DNA of 64,000 nucleotides from Kitasatospora sp. GP82. Its GTDB lineage: Bacteria > Actinomycetota > Actinomycetes > Streptomycetales > Streptomycetaceae. Location: the NCBI RefSeq assembly GCF_029892105.1, contig NZ_JARZAJ010000021.1, forward strand, positions 1 to 64,000, in the 5' to 3' direction. Below the pieces are notes generated by a model that was not told the origin of the DNA, made no database searches, and saw nothing but the letters and a program-made list of their open reading frames with translations. The stretch's first letter is position 1, and each line of letters starts with the position of its first letter. The position numbers and the translations under genes were made by a program. Below are positions 27,155-35,466 of this stretch, piece after piece.

Positions 27155-28075
27155 ATGACCACCACCCCACGTCTGCTCGCCGAGGACCGCCCGGACTTCG
27201 AGCGCATCCTCGACGAAGCACTGCACGACGGTTCCCTGCTCGCCGCCCTGCGCGAGCCGGGACCTCACCTCACCACGGCCCAGCTCCGCACCAAGGTGCT
27301 GACGGCCGCCGACGCCGTCGCGGCGGCGGCGGACGCCGAGTACCGGCACTACACCGGGCTGCGCGACACCGTCCTCGGCCGGCCCTCCGCGGCTGCCGAG
27401 CGCTACGAGGCCGCCCCGCCGGACCAGGACCGCCGGGCTCCCGAGCAGCCGGAGCAGGGCGCCGGGCTGCTGCCCGCACTCACCGTGCTGGCGCCGATCC
27501 TGGCCTGGTCGGCGGCGGCCGTCCTGCTGCTGCTCGGCTACACGCTGCGCGCCACCAGCCCCGATCTCGCCCTGGGGCGCGCCGTGGTGACCGCCGGATG
27601 GACCGCCCTGGCAGTCGGGGTCGCCACGCTGGTGGTCGGTTCGGTCGGCCTGCTGCTCACCGCGCTGCGCGACGGCGCGGGCTCTCCACCGTCCCGGCAG
27701 CCGCAGCGCATCCCCGGCCGCGACCGCGGCACCGAGCCCGTCCGGGCCCCCGTGCCCGGTGACGACCGCGCACTCCGGGACGACCTCGCCGAGGCCCGCC
27801 TCGCCTGGCACACCGCGCTGCGCGAGCGCGCCCTGCTGCCGTACCTGCACGCCAACCTGGATTCCGAACCCGCGCTGCCCTCACAGCCGAGCACCAGCCC
27901 CAACCCACCGGAGCTGCTCAGCCCCGGTTACAGTCCCGCGGCCTTCGGCAGCCCCGGTTTCACCAGCCCCGGCACCGACCGTCGGACCGACCCGGACGGC
28001 CGTGCGCCGCGCCCGGCCGAGTTCTCCAGTCCCGGCTACAGCCCGCCCGGCTTCACCGGCCCGGACGAGGTCTGA
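27155..28075 (+). CDS. Two-helix membrane protein with SPG-type C-terminal repeats
   Basis: 306 residues from the ATG at 27155. An N-terminal helical cytoplasmic part (LAEDRPDFERILDEALHDG, about 1-100), two helices at about 115-140 and 157-180, then a second hydrophilic part. The last 70 residues repeat SPGY or SPGF: LLSPGYSPAAFGSPGFTSPGT, and FSSPGYSPPGF near the end. Repeats like these are found in streptomycete membrane proteins of unknown function. It is 195 bases after the phosphoesterase and may be cotranscribed or independent. Confidence 0.75.
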   Translation: MTTTPRLLAEDRPDFERILDEALHDGSLLAALREPGPHLTTAQLRTKVLTAADAVAAAADAEYRHYTGLRDTVLGRPSAAAERYEAAPPDQDRRAPEQPEQGAGLLPALTVLAPILAWSAAAVLLLLGYTLRATSPDLALGRAVVTAGWTALAVGVATLVVGSVGLLLTALRDGAGSPPSRQPQRIPGRDRGTEPVRAPVPGDDRALRDDLAEARLAWHTALRERALLPYLHANLDSEPALPSQPSTSPNPPELLSPGYSPAAFGSPGFTSPGTDRRTDPDGRAPRPAEFSSPGYSPPGFTGPDEV

Positions 28076-28330
28076 CTCCCCTGCCGTCCGGCCGATCTGA
28101 CGCCCGGTCGGGCCGTGGGCTGCGGTCCGTCCTGACGGCGTGGACATCGCGGCCCCGCTCTTCGACCGCTTCGGACCGCTCCTCGGCAGTGTGCAGGGGC
28201 CTACTCCCCGCGCTGGCGCGCCCCGAACGCTCGGGCGCACCGGTGGCCCTCCGCGCCCGGCAGAACCCGCCCGCCCCGGACCGGTCGTCCGAGGGGGCGG
28301 ATCCGCCGTCTGCGGACTGCTGTTCTGCCG

Positions 28331-29290
28331 TCAGCCCGTCAGATTGGCCCAGCAGTTGGCGGTCGCCACCTGCGCCGGGTCGAGGGCGTGCCTGACCTCG
28401 TGCAGCACGACCAGGTCGACGGCCATCAGCACATGGTCCGGGATGTTGGTCGGGCACAGGTCCTGGACCAGCACGTTGTGCACGTCGGGCCCGCTCAGGA
28501 ACTGCGACAGGTAGGGCGTGACCACCTCGTCGTACCCGGTCGCGATCACCCAGTACGTCACCCCGGGAACGGTGTCGCCCCCGGCGTTCAGGCGGTTGAG
28601 CAGGTCCGATCCGGTGACCTGGTCGGTGCAGGCCGGGCAGACGGAGCCGACCAGGTCGAGCGCGCCGGGAAACGACTTCGCCAGGGTGGCCAGGCCGTCC
28701 AGGGTGGTGCCGTGGTTGCTCGGGGCGAGCCCGACCAGGGTGTGCACCTTGGCCGCGCCGCCGTCGAACTTCAGGTAGTAGCGCGGCATCATCCCGCCCT
28801 GGCTGTGGCCGACGATGTCGACCTGCCCGGCGCCGGTCGCCGCGAGCACGCCGTCCACGAAGACCGACAGCTGCTGCGCGGAGTCCGCCACCGGCGCGAT
28901 CGCCCGCAGCAGGGGGACGTTCGGCACCGCACCGTAGGTGAGGACGAAGACGCAGGTACCGTCCGCGGCCAGCGCGGGCGCGACGGTATCCCAGTTCACG
29001 GAGCCGTTGGCGAAGGTTCCGTGGACCAGCACCATCGGCCTCGGATGGGCCGGACTCGGCTTGCACGACCAGTTGTTGGCACCGGGAACACCCGGTGCGG
29101 CCAGCGCCTGGGCGGCGGTCACCGGGTCGCTCTGCGGCGCCGCGGCCGCGATGGTCGTCCTGGCGGCCGTCGCCGCTCCGGCCGGAACGGTGGCTCCGGT
29201 CAGGGCCGCGGCCAGCAGGGCGCAGCCGGTCGCCAGCGAGGCGAGCCGACGGCTTCCGGGCAGGGGGGAGCGAGTTGGGGCTACGGGCAT
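28331..29290 (-). CDS. Secreted lipase / alpha-beta hydrolase (Lipase class 2)
   Basis: 319 residues from the ATG at 29290, which has GGAGGAAGCC immediately upstream. Signal peptide of about 40 residues ending VPAGAATA. The oxyanion motif is LVHGTFANG, the nucleophile elbow is GHSQGGMMPR, and the catalytic Asp and His are likely in ATGYDEVVTPY and DHVLMAVD. Two Cys pairs (NNWSCKP/GTCVF and VCPACT) probably form disulfides. It resembles Streptomyces and Bacillus extracellular triacylglycerol lipases. Confidence 0.88.
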   Translation of the reverse strand: MPVAPTRSPLPGSRRLASLATGCALLAAALTGATVPAGAATAARTTIAAAAPQSDPVTAAQALAAPGVPGANNWSCKPSPAHPRPMVLVHGTFANGSVNWDTVAPALAADGTCVFVLTYGAVPNVPLLRAIAPVADSAQQLSVFVDGVLAATGAGQVDIVGHSQGGMMPRYYLKFDGGAAKVHTLVGLAPSNHGTTLDGLATLAKSFPGALDLVGSVCPACTDQVTGSDLLNRLNAGGDTVPGVTYWVIATGYDEVVTPYLSQFLSGPDVHNVLVQDLCPTNIPDHVLMAVDLVVLHEVRHALDPAQVATANCWANLTG

Positions 29291-29553
29291 GGCTTCCTCC
29301 GAGTGGGGGTGGAGGTGCTGAGCCCGGTCCGGCCGGTCTCGACGACCGGGCCGGGCCCGAACCGGCGTGACCGAGGTCACGCCGTGGACTGCGTACTGGC
29401 CCGTAAGTTACTGCGGAGTCAACACCTTGCCCAGATACCGCGCATGAAGTGACACCCCGTCTGATCAGGGGTGTCGTGGGACGCCTCACCGCTCGCGCCC
29501 GAACCGTGCCCCGGGGCCGCTCGCGGCGGGCGGCCCGGCCGTTGGCCCGAACG

Positions 29554-29598
29554 AACCGGCCGTCCCCGGAGGCAGAACGCCTCCGGGGACGGCCGGTT
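29554..29598. terminator. Strong terminator of the DUF885 gene
   Basis: AACCGGCCGTCCCCGGAGGC (29554-29573) and its exact 20-bp inverse (29579-29598) with a 5-base loop AGAAC, 13 bases beyond the stop of the minus-strand gene at 29611. One of the strongest stem-loops in the window. Confidence 0.9.
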
Positions 29599-29610
29599 CA
29601 ATCCGTGCTG

Positions 29611-31317
29611 CTACAGGGCCGCGAGGTTGTCGACCAGGTCGTCGAGGCCGTAGGAGCCCTGGGAGATGGCCTTCATGTGCCAGGCCTTGAGGTCGAAGGC
29701 GGCGCCGTGGCGGTGCTTGGCGGCCTCGCGGCCCTGGAGCCAGGCGCGTTCACCGAGCTTGTAGCCGATGGCCTGGCCGGGCCAGCCGAGGTAGCGGGTG
29801 ATCTCGCCGACGCGCCGCTCGGCCGGGCTGCCGTGATGGGTGGCCATGAACTCGTCGGCCAGCGCCGGGGTCCAGCGCTCACCGGCGTGCCAGCCGGAGT
29901 CGGCGGGGATGGCGAGTTCGAGGTGCATGCCGATGTCGATGATCACCCGGATGATGCGCAGCATCTGCTTGTCGAGGTAGCCCAGGCGGCGGGCCGGGTC
30001 GGTAAGGAAGCCGAGTTCGTCCATCAGGCGCTCGGCGTACAGGGCCCAGCCCTCGGTGTTGGCGCTGACACTGCCCAGGGTGACCTGGTAGCGGCTGAGC
30101 CGGTCGGCGTTCGCGACCCACTGGGCGAGCTGGAGGTGGTGCCCCGGAACGCCTTCGTGGTACCAGGTGCTGACGATCTCCCAGGTCGGGAAGGTGTCCT
30201 TGCCGAGGGTCGGCAGATAGGTCCGCCCGGGGCGGCTGAAGTCGAGATTGGGACGGGTGTAGTACGGCGCGACGGAGCTGCCGGGAGGTGCGATCCGCGA
30301 CTCCACCCGGCGCAGCGGCCCCGAGATGTCGAAGTGGACGCCGTCCAGAGCGGCTATCGCCTCGTCCATGATCTGCTGCAGCCAGACGCGGATCTCCTCC
30401 TCGCCCTTGATGACGTGGCCGTGCTCGTCCAGGTGGTGCATGGCTTCCAGGACGGTGGCGCCGGGCAGGATGCGGTCGGCCTCGGCCTGCATCTCGGCGA
30501 CGTTCCGGTGGAACTCGTCCCAGGCCCAGGCGTACGCCTCGTCCACGTCCACGTCGGCGCCGGTGGAGAACCGGGTGGCCCGCAGATAGCGCTCACGGCC
30601 GACCGCGTCCGGAACCTCGGCGACGGCGGGCAGGTACGTACCGTGCAGCCAGTCGCGGAACTCGCCCACGGCGGCCGTCGCCCCGGCAGCGACCGCGTCG
30701 AGTTCGGGGCGCAGCCGCTGCGTACCGGTCGAGACGAAGTCGGCGAACCAGCTCGCGCCGCCGGTGTCCCGGCCGGTCCAGGCGTCGAGTTGGCGGAGCA
30801 CCGCATCGGCCTGGCGAGGGGCGGAGAGCAGGCCCCGCGAGATGCCCTCGGTGAGGGTGGCCCGGTAGCCGTCGAGTGCGCCGGGGAGGTTGCGCAGTCG
30901 GCCGGCCACCGCTGCCCAGTCCTCGTCGGTGTCGGTCGGCATCATGGTGAAGATGGCTCGCACCCGGTGGACGGGTGAGTGGAGGCTGCGCAGCGCGCGG
31001 TGGTGCTCGCCGGCGTCGTGCATGGCGAGCTCTGCGGTGAGGCGCTCGCGCAGCAGCCGGGCACAGGCCTGCTCGGCGGGGCCCGTCCCGGCCTGGGCCT
31101 GCGCGTGGGCCTGCGAATCAGCCTCGGCCCGGTCGAGCCTGGTGAGGGTGCGGCGGCCCAGTTCGGCGAGGGCCTCGAAGCCTTCCGGCGACAGGTCGGG
31201 CTGCCGGTCGTCACCCGGGTTCAGTCCCAGCTGGGTGGAGATCACCGGGTCCTGCGCGGCTACCTGCTCCACGTAGTCGTCGGCGATACGGCGCGGAGTG
31301 ATCAGGTCGTCTGACAT
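29611..31317 (-). CDS. DUF885 family protein (putative zinc carboxypeptidase-like)
   Basis: 568 residues from the ATG at 31317. Helical protein with the family zinc-ligand motif in WYHEGVPGHHLQLAQW (about 380) and the downstream TEGWALYAERLMDELGF. DUF885 members are related to M32-type metallopeptidases; a few have been shown to hydrolyse peptides, but the native substrate is not known. No signal peptide, so cytoplasmic. Single-gene unit. Confidence 0.88.
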   Translation of the reverse strand: MSDDLITPRRIADDYVEQVAAQDPVISTQLGLNPGDDRQPDLSPEGFEALAELGRRTLTRLDRAEADSQAHAQAQAGTGPAEQACARLLRERLTAELAMHDAGEHHRALRSLHSPVHRVRAIFTMMPTDTDEDWAAVAGRLRNLPGALDGYRATLTEGISRGLLSAPRQADAVLRQLDAWTGRDTGGASWFADFVSTGTQRLRPELDAVAAGATAAVGEFRDWLHGTYLPAVAEVPDAVGRERYLRATRFSTGADVDVDEAYAWAWDEFHRNVAEMQAEADRILPGATVLEAMHHLDEHGHVIKGEEEIRVWLQQIMDEAIAALDGVHFDISGPLRRVESRIAPPGSSVAPYYTRPNLDFSRPGRTYLPTLGKDTFPTWEIVSTWYHEGVPGHHLQLAQWVANADRLSRYQVTLGSVSANTEGWALYAERLMDELGFLTDPARRLGYLDKQMLRIIRVIIDIGMHLELAIPADSGWHAGERWTPALADEFMATHHGSPAERRVGEITRYLGWPGQAIGYKLGERAWLQGREAAKHRHGAAFDLKAWHMKAISQGSYGLDDLVDNLAAL

Positions 31318-31426
31318 ACCGCCATCCTGTCCCACCGATGCCCGGGACGTCAGCCGTTTCCTCGGCAGAGCCCCGGGCAAGTACGGTCGGCGGGCAGCAG
31401 GTTGAGGCAGGTCGGTCGCTTGACGG

Positions 31427-32338
31427 TCAGCTGTCGACCGGCGCGACCACAACGGCCAGCAGCTCCGCGGCCGTCGTGTGGTTTCCGGTGCAGGCGGCGC
31501 CGGCCATCGCTGCGGCCGCCGTGCGCGGGTCGGTGCCTGGCGGCACCACGAGGAGGAGGAAATGGTCCTGCATGCCTCGGGTGAGACTGATGGTGTCGTC
31601 GCTCGACGTGAACCAGCTGACCTTCACCAGGAGGCCGTCGGACGTGACCGAGCGGGGAATGTCGTTCCAGGCTCCGGTGTCGAGTCCGACCCGGAGGATA
31701 CGGCCCAGGTGGACACTGAGCGCGGTGATCAGGTCGGGCAGCTCGGCGCCGATGTTCCGGGACCGGGGCCACCAGGCACCGTCGAACATCCCATCGCGCG
31801 AGAGCGTCGTCTCCAAGGCCAGTCGCGGCAGCAACGGGGCATTGGGTACGGCCCAGGACCCCGGCGCAGAAGGTGAGGGAAGGGGAATCGGCATCATCAC
31901 GAGCCGCCCATCCGGTCCGCACGCGGACCGACTATGACCTAGGGCGACACCAGTGCGGATACCGGCATTCGACGTGTCCTCGGTTACCGTCCACGGTACT
32001 CCGCGCCCACCTCCGTTGCGTCGCCGCGCCGACACCGGCAGGAGTAGCGTTGGAATGTTGAGGATCTCTCGCACCCCGGTCAGCATTCCCGTCGGCCCGG
32101 CGTAGGTCGCGACCAGCTCTTCGCGATCGCCCGTGACGCCCGGCTGCTGCGACAGTCGGCCGCACCATTCAGCGGCAATACGCTCACCGATCCACGGCTC
32201 TCGGGGCTCTTCGTGGTCCGCCGCATCGGCGGAGCCGCACACGGCTGGCCCTGCACACACCACTACCAGCCACTCGCCCTGCCACAAGGAATCATGATCA
32301 TGCGTCAGCTTGTAGCTCAGGACATTGACCGTGGCCAC
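31427..32338 (-). CDS. DUF5994-like protein with unrecognised N-terminal half
   Basis: The frame gives 303 residues from a GTG at 32338. The C-terminal half, starting near MMPIPLPSPSAPGSW, looks like DUF5994 (LALETTLSRDGMFDGAWWPR, ELPDLITALSVHLGRI, DDTISLTRGMQDHFLLLVVPPGT). The first 130 residues are unfamiliar and have weaker third-position GC bias, so translation may really begin at an internal ATG (31898 or 31895) and the front may be decayed. Lies immediately beyond the thiC remnant. Confidence 0.55.
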   Translation of the reverse strand: MATVNVLSYKLTHDHDSLWQGEWLVVVCAGPAVCGSADAADHEEPREPWIGERIAAEWCGRLSQQPGVTGDREELVATYAGPTGMLTGVREILNIPTLLLPVSARRRNGGGRGVPWTVTEDTSNAGIRTGVALGHSRSACGPDGRLVMMPIPLPSPSAPGSWAVPNAPLLPRLALETTLSRDGMFDGAWWPRSRNIGAELPDLITALSVHLGRILRVGLDTGAWNDIPRSVTSDGLLVKVSWFTSSDDTISLTRGMQDHFLLLVVPPGTDPRTAAAAMAGAACTGNHTTAAELLAVVVAPVDS

Positions 32339-32390
32339 CTGTAGCCCGGTGCCCTGCCCCGCCCGTGCGGCTCATGACTGGCAGCAAACT

Positions 32391-32498
32391 CGGCGGCCAT
32401 GCCCGCCAGGGCCTCGGCGTGGAAGTCGCTGGAGACGGCGGTGGAGCCGTCGCCGTGCTCGTCGCGGATCTGCTGGCTGCTCTTCATCGAGCAGAACC
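32391..32498 (-). pseudogene. Remnant of the thiC 3' end
   Basis: Reads FCSMKSSQQIRDEHGDGSTAV then SSDFHAEALAGMAAEFAAS, matching the last 50 residues of the intact ThiC (FCSMKISQQIRDEHGDGSTA). At the DNA level it aligns with 36803-36909 with about 85-90 % identity, including a shared 26-base run. Upstream and downstream parts of thiC are absent. Same orientation as intact thiC 4.4 kb away. Confidence 0.85.
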
Positions 32499-32529
32499 TC
32501 AGCACAGGCACCACAACGATTGCGCCCAC

Positions 32530-32928
32530 CTAGGGACAGATCAGTTCGATAGTCGGAAAGTAGGTCCGGTAACGCGAGACGTCGCGTGTGAGCAGCCGAT
32601 ATCCACGCACGGCCGCATGCGCACCAATGTAGAAGTCCGGCAGTGGTGCGGTCTTCTGCCCGCCGCGCTTGCGATACAGCAGAAATGCCTTGCCAGCCAG
32701 GAATCCTGCCTCGTAAGGGAGCGGCTCCCGTGCGAAGTCCTCGGCTGGCAGGACCGCGTCCAAGTCCTCGATCGCGGCGTAGGCCACCGAGACCTCGGCA
32801 TAGACGATCGGGTTGATCACCACCTCCCCTTCGTCCTGAGCCTTGGAAAGCGCGGCTTCCGACCAATCGGCCCAGGTCTCATCGTCCGTCATCAAATCAA
32901 GCAGCACGCAGGAGTCGACCAACGTCAC
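32530..32928 (-). CDS. vapC: PIN-domain toxin of an AbrB/PIN toxin-antitoxin pair
   Basis: 132 residues from the GTG at 32928, preceded by AGGAGCGG. PIN-fold acidics: D5 in TLVDSCVLLD, E in VYAEVSVAY, D in PLPDFYIGAHA (about 97) and LLTRDVSRYRTYFP near the C-terminus. This terminal YRTYFP motif is typical of the VapC class paired with AbrB-type antitoxins. Lower GC bias than its neighbours and rare codons such as ATA suggest horizontal origin. Confidence 0.85.
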   Translation of the reverse strand: MTLVDSCVLLDLMTDDETWADWSEAALSKAQDEGEVVINPIVYAEVSVAYAAIEDLDAVLPAEDFAREPLPYEAGFLAGKAFLLYRKRGGQKTAPLPDFYIGAHAAVRGYRLLTRDVSRYRTYFPTIELICP

Positions 32929-32965
32929 CGGCCGCTCCTGGTCCGGGCCGACCAGCCTCAACCGG

Positions 32966-33193
32966 CTACTCGCCACGCAGCAACTCCATGATCTCGTCAG
33001 TGGACATGCCACCCGCAGCGCTTCCCCTCATTCTGCGAGCCGCCCGCTGCCCCCTGGTGCCATGACCCTCCCGACGCACTATCCGCAGGACGCCACCCTC
33101 CTCGATGACGTCCACCTCATCCCCAGGGCGCAGGCCGCACTTTTCGCGAAGGTCCGCAGGGATGGTGACCTGCCCTTTGCTGTTGAGCCGCAT
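32966..33193 (-). CDS. AbrB/SpoVT-fold antitoxin
   Basis: 75 residues. MRLNSKGQVTIPADLREKCGLRPGDEVDV is the swapped-hairpin AbrB fold; residues 45-75 form the acidic or helical toxin-binding tail (GGMSTDEIMELLRGE). ATG at 33193 with GAGGTGGGAG upstream. Lies 37 bases before the PIN toxin gene. A longer frame upstream (to 33280) lacks a ribosome site and runs through the operator. Confidence 0.88.
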   Translation of the reverse strand: MRLNSKGQVTIPADLREKCGLRPGDEVDVIEEGGVLRIVRREGHGTRGQRAARRMRGSAAGGMSTDEIMELLRGE

Positions 33194-33212
33194 CTCCCAC
33201 CTCGATGAGTAG

Positions 33213-33238
33213 CACGTAATACCTCTACCACGTAATAC
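33213..33238. promoter_or_regulatory. Direct-repeat operator of the AbrB/PIN pair
   Basis: CACGTAATAC occurs twice (33213-33222, 33229-33238) at a 16-base spacing, 20 bases upstream of the antitoxin ATG. AbrB-type antitoxins autoregulate by binding short repeats at their promoter. The AT content here is the highest of the surrounding 500 bases. Confidence 0.6.
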
Positions 33239-33290
33239 TAGCTCTTGACCGAGTCGCCTGGAAGCCGCGCGCCCTCTCACTCCGCTCGGA

Positions 33291-33820
33291 CATCAGCTGA
33301 CTACGGCGGGCAGTCAGTGGGTCCGGGTCCGCACCATCCGCCGCCTGCTCGCCTCCGGGCCGACCGTCTACGACGCACGGCAAGTGCTTCCATGCCTGCA
33401 CCACGACCTCGCCGACGAACCGGCCTGCGCGGCGGCGGTCGACGTGTACCGGCCCCACCTGGCGGCCGTAACCGAGCGCCGCGCGGCCCTCGGCCTGGCG
33501 CACGACCGCGTGGCCGGGCAGCTCGCCCGCTGGGGGCAGACCGGTTGGGTCAGCGCGAGTCCGCCGTCAACGTCTCCGGGCCCGGCCGCGAGCAGCGGAC
33601 GGCCGGCGATCGTGTCCGCCAGTCGCTCCGGCCGACCGGCTGTACCGCCGTCCGGGCGACTGGGAGAGGTTCCTCCGTGCGTTCACCTCTCACGAGGACC
33701 GGGTGTACTGGGACTCCAACGGGCACCAGGACCTCTATGCCGAGGGCTTCGAGATCAAGGGGCTGCTCGGTGTCGCCATGTCGCTGGCCGAGACCCGGAA
33801 GAAGCAGCGCCGCGCACGAG
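33291..33820 (+). pseudogene. Frame-broken gene remnant
   Basis: Two stretches with strong third-position GC bias lie in different frames. Frame 0 at 33291-33560 gives QWVRVRTIRRLLASGPTVYD followed by AVTERRAALGLAHDRVAGQ. Frame 1 at 33631-33820 gives RLYRRPGDWERFLRAFTSH and DLYAEGFEIKGLLGVAMSLA. The joining segment is in neither. I could not identify the family. The region 33194-33754 holds only this wreckage and the antitoxin operator. Confidence 0.45.
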
Positions 33821-34108
33821 CCCCAGCGCAGGCCCGCCACTCTCACGCGCCAGCGTCAGCAGCAGCTCCAGCCGACGCCAACCCGACGGCACCCCGACCA
33901 GCCGCACCATCCCCCGCCCCTCGGCGTCCGTGTCCGCGACAGCCCGCAACTCGGCGCGCTCAACGCCCAGTTCGGCCAGGAGTGCGTTCACCGCGTCCGC
34001 CTCATCCCGGGCCTCACGCCTGCCCGCCGCGTAGTCCATGCCGGGCAGCCACAGCCACGCGTCCGGGTCGAGGTCTTCCGGCAGTGCTCTGCCATCGAAG
34101 GCATCCAT
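33755..34108 (-). CDS. Small hypothetical protein
   Basis: 117 residues from the ATG at 34108 with GACGGAG just upstream. Acidic, with LPEDLDPDAWLWLPGMDYA and REARDEADAVNALLAELGVE followed by GMVRLVGVPSGW. The last 25 residues (RGAASSGSRPATWRHR) look like run-on past a lost stop, since this end overlaps the remnant on the other strand. I believe similar short proteins occur in other Streptomyces, but no function is known. Confidence 0.5.
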   Translation of the reverse strand: MDAFDGRALPEDLDPDAWLWLPGMDYAAGRREARDEADAVNALLAELGVERAELRAVADTDAEGRGMVRLVGVPSGWRRLELLLTLARESGGPALGLVRGAASSGSRPATWRHRAAP

Positions 34109-34207
34109 CTCCGTCGTTCCCAACTCCCTTGGCCGGCAGCTCAGACCGGGAATCCGTGTACGGACATGCCGACGGCCCCGGTACCATCGGCACCGGGTTA
34201 ACTCCCA

Positions 34208-34248
34208 CCGGACCACCCCTATCCCGCCAAGGTCACGGGGTGGTCCGG
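34208..34248. terminator. Terminator of the ATPase small-gene operon
   Basis: CCGGACCACCCC (34208-34219) and GGGGTGGTCCGG (34237-34248), a perfect 12-bp stem with a 17-base loop, starting 29 bases past the stop codon of the 64-residue ORF. It separates that transcript from the gene at 33755-34108. Confidence 0.75.
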
Positions 34249-34276
34249 CAAGTCTTCAGTTGTGATCACTCACAGG

Positions 34277-34471
34277 TCAGCGTTGCTCGGCCGCCTTCCG
34301 GGCGGTGATCCGGATGGAATGCCCAACCCAACGTGCCGCCGCACCCGCGCCGCCGATCAGGTACACCGTCAGCGACCACACGCCCTCACGCTCGCGGCGG
34401 TGCGTGATGCACTCGAAGGCCCCGACACCAGTCAGGCAGCCTTCGATGTACTGCCGTTGCTGCGCGCCCAT
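34277..34471 (-). CDS. Small hypothetical protein, probable inner-membrane or surface-associated
   Basis: 64 residues: MGAQQRQYIEGCLTGVGAFEC, then THRREREGVWSLTVYLIGG and a basic C-terminus. Moderately hydrophobic around VYLIGGAGAAARWVG. Fourth in line behind the ATPase (34780-35220) and before a clear terminator. The 40-base gap from the preceding 38-residue ORF has no strong ribosome site. Function unknown. Confidence 0.5.
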   Translation of the reverse strand: MGAQQRQYIEGCLTGVGAFECITHRREREGVWSLTVYLIGGAGAAARWVGHSIRITARKAAEQR

Positions 34472-34511
34472 CTGACACTGCCGAAGGACGGTCTCCAGTG
34501 CTCCGGCGGCC

Positions 34512-34628
34512 TCAGACAGCCCCGGGAAGGGCGCGAGGCATGACGCCCTCGATCTCAGCCGTGACCGGAAGTGGGTGCGGCAGGGCCACAGCGGTGAGCA
34601 CGCCGCCAGTCCTCGTGAGGCCAGTCAT
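34512..34628 (-). CDS. Very small ORF, 38 residues, translationally coupled
   Basis: Begins MTGLTRTGGVLTAVALPHP. Its ATG overlaps the TGA of the preceding 52-residue ORF (ATGA), the classic coupling arrangement. GAGGTGG precedes it. Unrecognised; may be a leader-like peptide or a decayed protein. Support is the coupling and the position in the operon rather than similarity. Confidence 0.4.
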   Translation of the reverse strand: MTGLTRTGGVLTAVALPHPLPVTAEIEGVMPRALPGAV

Positions 34629-34783
34629 GCCGCCACCTCCCCCGCCCGGCGCGGGTGCCGTCGATGGACCCCAACGACCTGACCGGCGACGACGATGAAC
34701 CGGGCTGCCCCCTTCCGAAGCCCCGCACCGCAGTAGAAGCAGCGCGCCGCCTCCACCCGCGCGAAGTGCTTGACCAACCTCAC
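34625..34783 (-). CDS. Small protein with a Cys-x2-Cys-like motif, coupled to the ATPase
   Basis: 52 residues, GTG start whose GTGA overlaps the ATPase stop codon. It reads VRLVKHFARVEAARCFYCGAG, then KGAARFIVV-type core and HRRHPRRAGEVAA. CFYC is a possible half of a zinc ribbon (only two Cys), and the basic C-terminus suggests nucleic-acid or protein binding. Too short to be noticed by most gene callers. Coupling on both sides argues that it is real. Confidence 0.6.
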   Translation of the reverse strand: MRLVKHFARVEAARCFYCGAGLRKGAARFIVVAGQVVGVHRRHPRRAGEVAA

Positions 34784-35220
34784 GACTCACCCTCCATCGG
34801 GCCCACCAACGCCCATACGAACTTCCCGATACCGCCCTGACGCGGGCAGCAGCCCCAAGCCGCCGCCAGCGAATCGACCAGGCGCAGCCCACGGCCCGAC
34901 TCGGCATCGCCGCCGACCACCGGCCGTATGACAGGCCGGTCACTACTCGCGTCATGCACCTCGATCCGCAGCTGACTTGCCACCACCTCAAGCCGGACCT
35001 GGATTAGCCGCCCAGGCGAGACGCGCGCATGCGACACGGCGTTGGTGACCAACTCTGAGAGCAGCAACTCGCCAACGTCGATGAGCCGTTCGCCGCCATC
35101 GAGCTCGGCGAGGAAGGCCCGCAACAGCCGTCGGGCCTCGCTGGCCGACTTCTGGTGACGCGGCAGCCAACACGACTGCTCACCCGCAAGCGCGGGCGGT
35201 CCAGCATGCACCTCGGGCAC
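34780..35220 (-). CDS. ATP-binding protein, anti-sigma-factor-like HATPase
   Basis: 146 residues from the GTG at 35220 with GGAGGGGG upstream. HATPase_c fold of the RsbW/SpoIIAB type: ELLLSELVTNAVSHA (N box), IEVHDASSDRP, then GGDAESGRGLRLVDSLAAAWG (G box) and GGIGKFVWALV. In streptomycetes, dozens of such proteins act as orphan anti-sigma or partner-switch regulators, often divergent from XRE-type genes, as here. First gene of a tiny operon with coupled small ORFs. Confidence 0.88.
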   Translation of the reverse strand: MPEVHAGPPALAGEQSCWLPRHQKSASEARRLLRAFLAELDGGERLIDVGELLLSELVTNAVSHARVSPGRLIQVRLEVVASQLRIEVHDASSDRPVIRPVVGGDAESGRGLRLVDSLAAAWGCCPRQGGIGKFVWALVGPMEGES

Positions 35221-35466
35221 GTCAAAGCCCCCTCCGGGCAAGGCCGTTAGGCGAGACGTCCAGGGCTGCGCATGGGCTCCCTGACGGCCGCTCAGTCCCA
35301 ACAGGGGCAGCCGTGGCTGGGGCCCGCCGTCCACGGAACGACGAGTCTCGATGACACTCCCCGATACTCCACCGCACGTCAGGGCGTTCCCACCGCATTT
35401 GCAGGACGTTTGGGACACTTCGCCGTTATGGTTCGTCTCGTCCCCCAGGGGCCAAGGAGGCGAACT

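Noticed and set aside
28053..29489. 478-codon minus-strand frame over the lipase
   Set aside because: Different frame from the lipase, lacks any motif; the lipase frame has signal peptide and GHSQGG.
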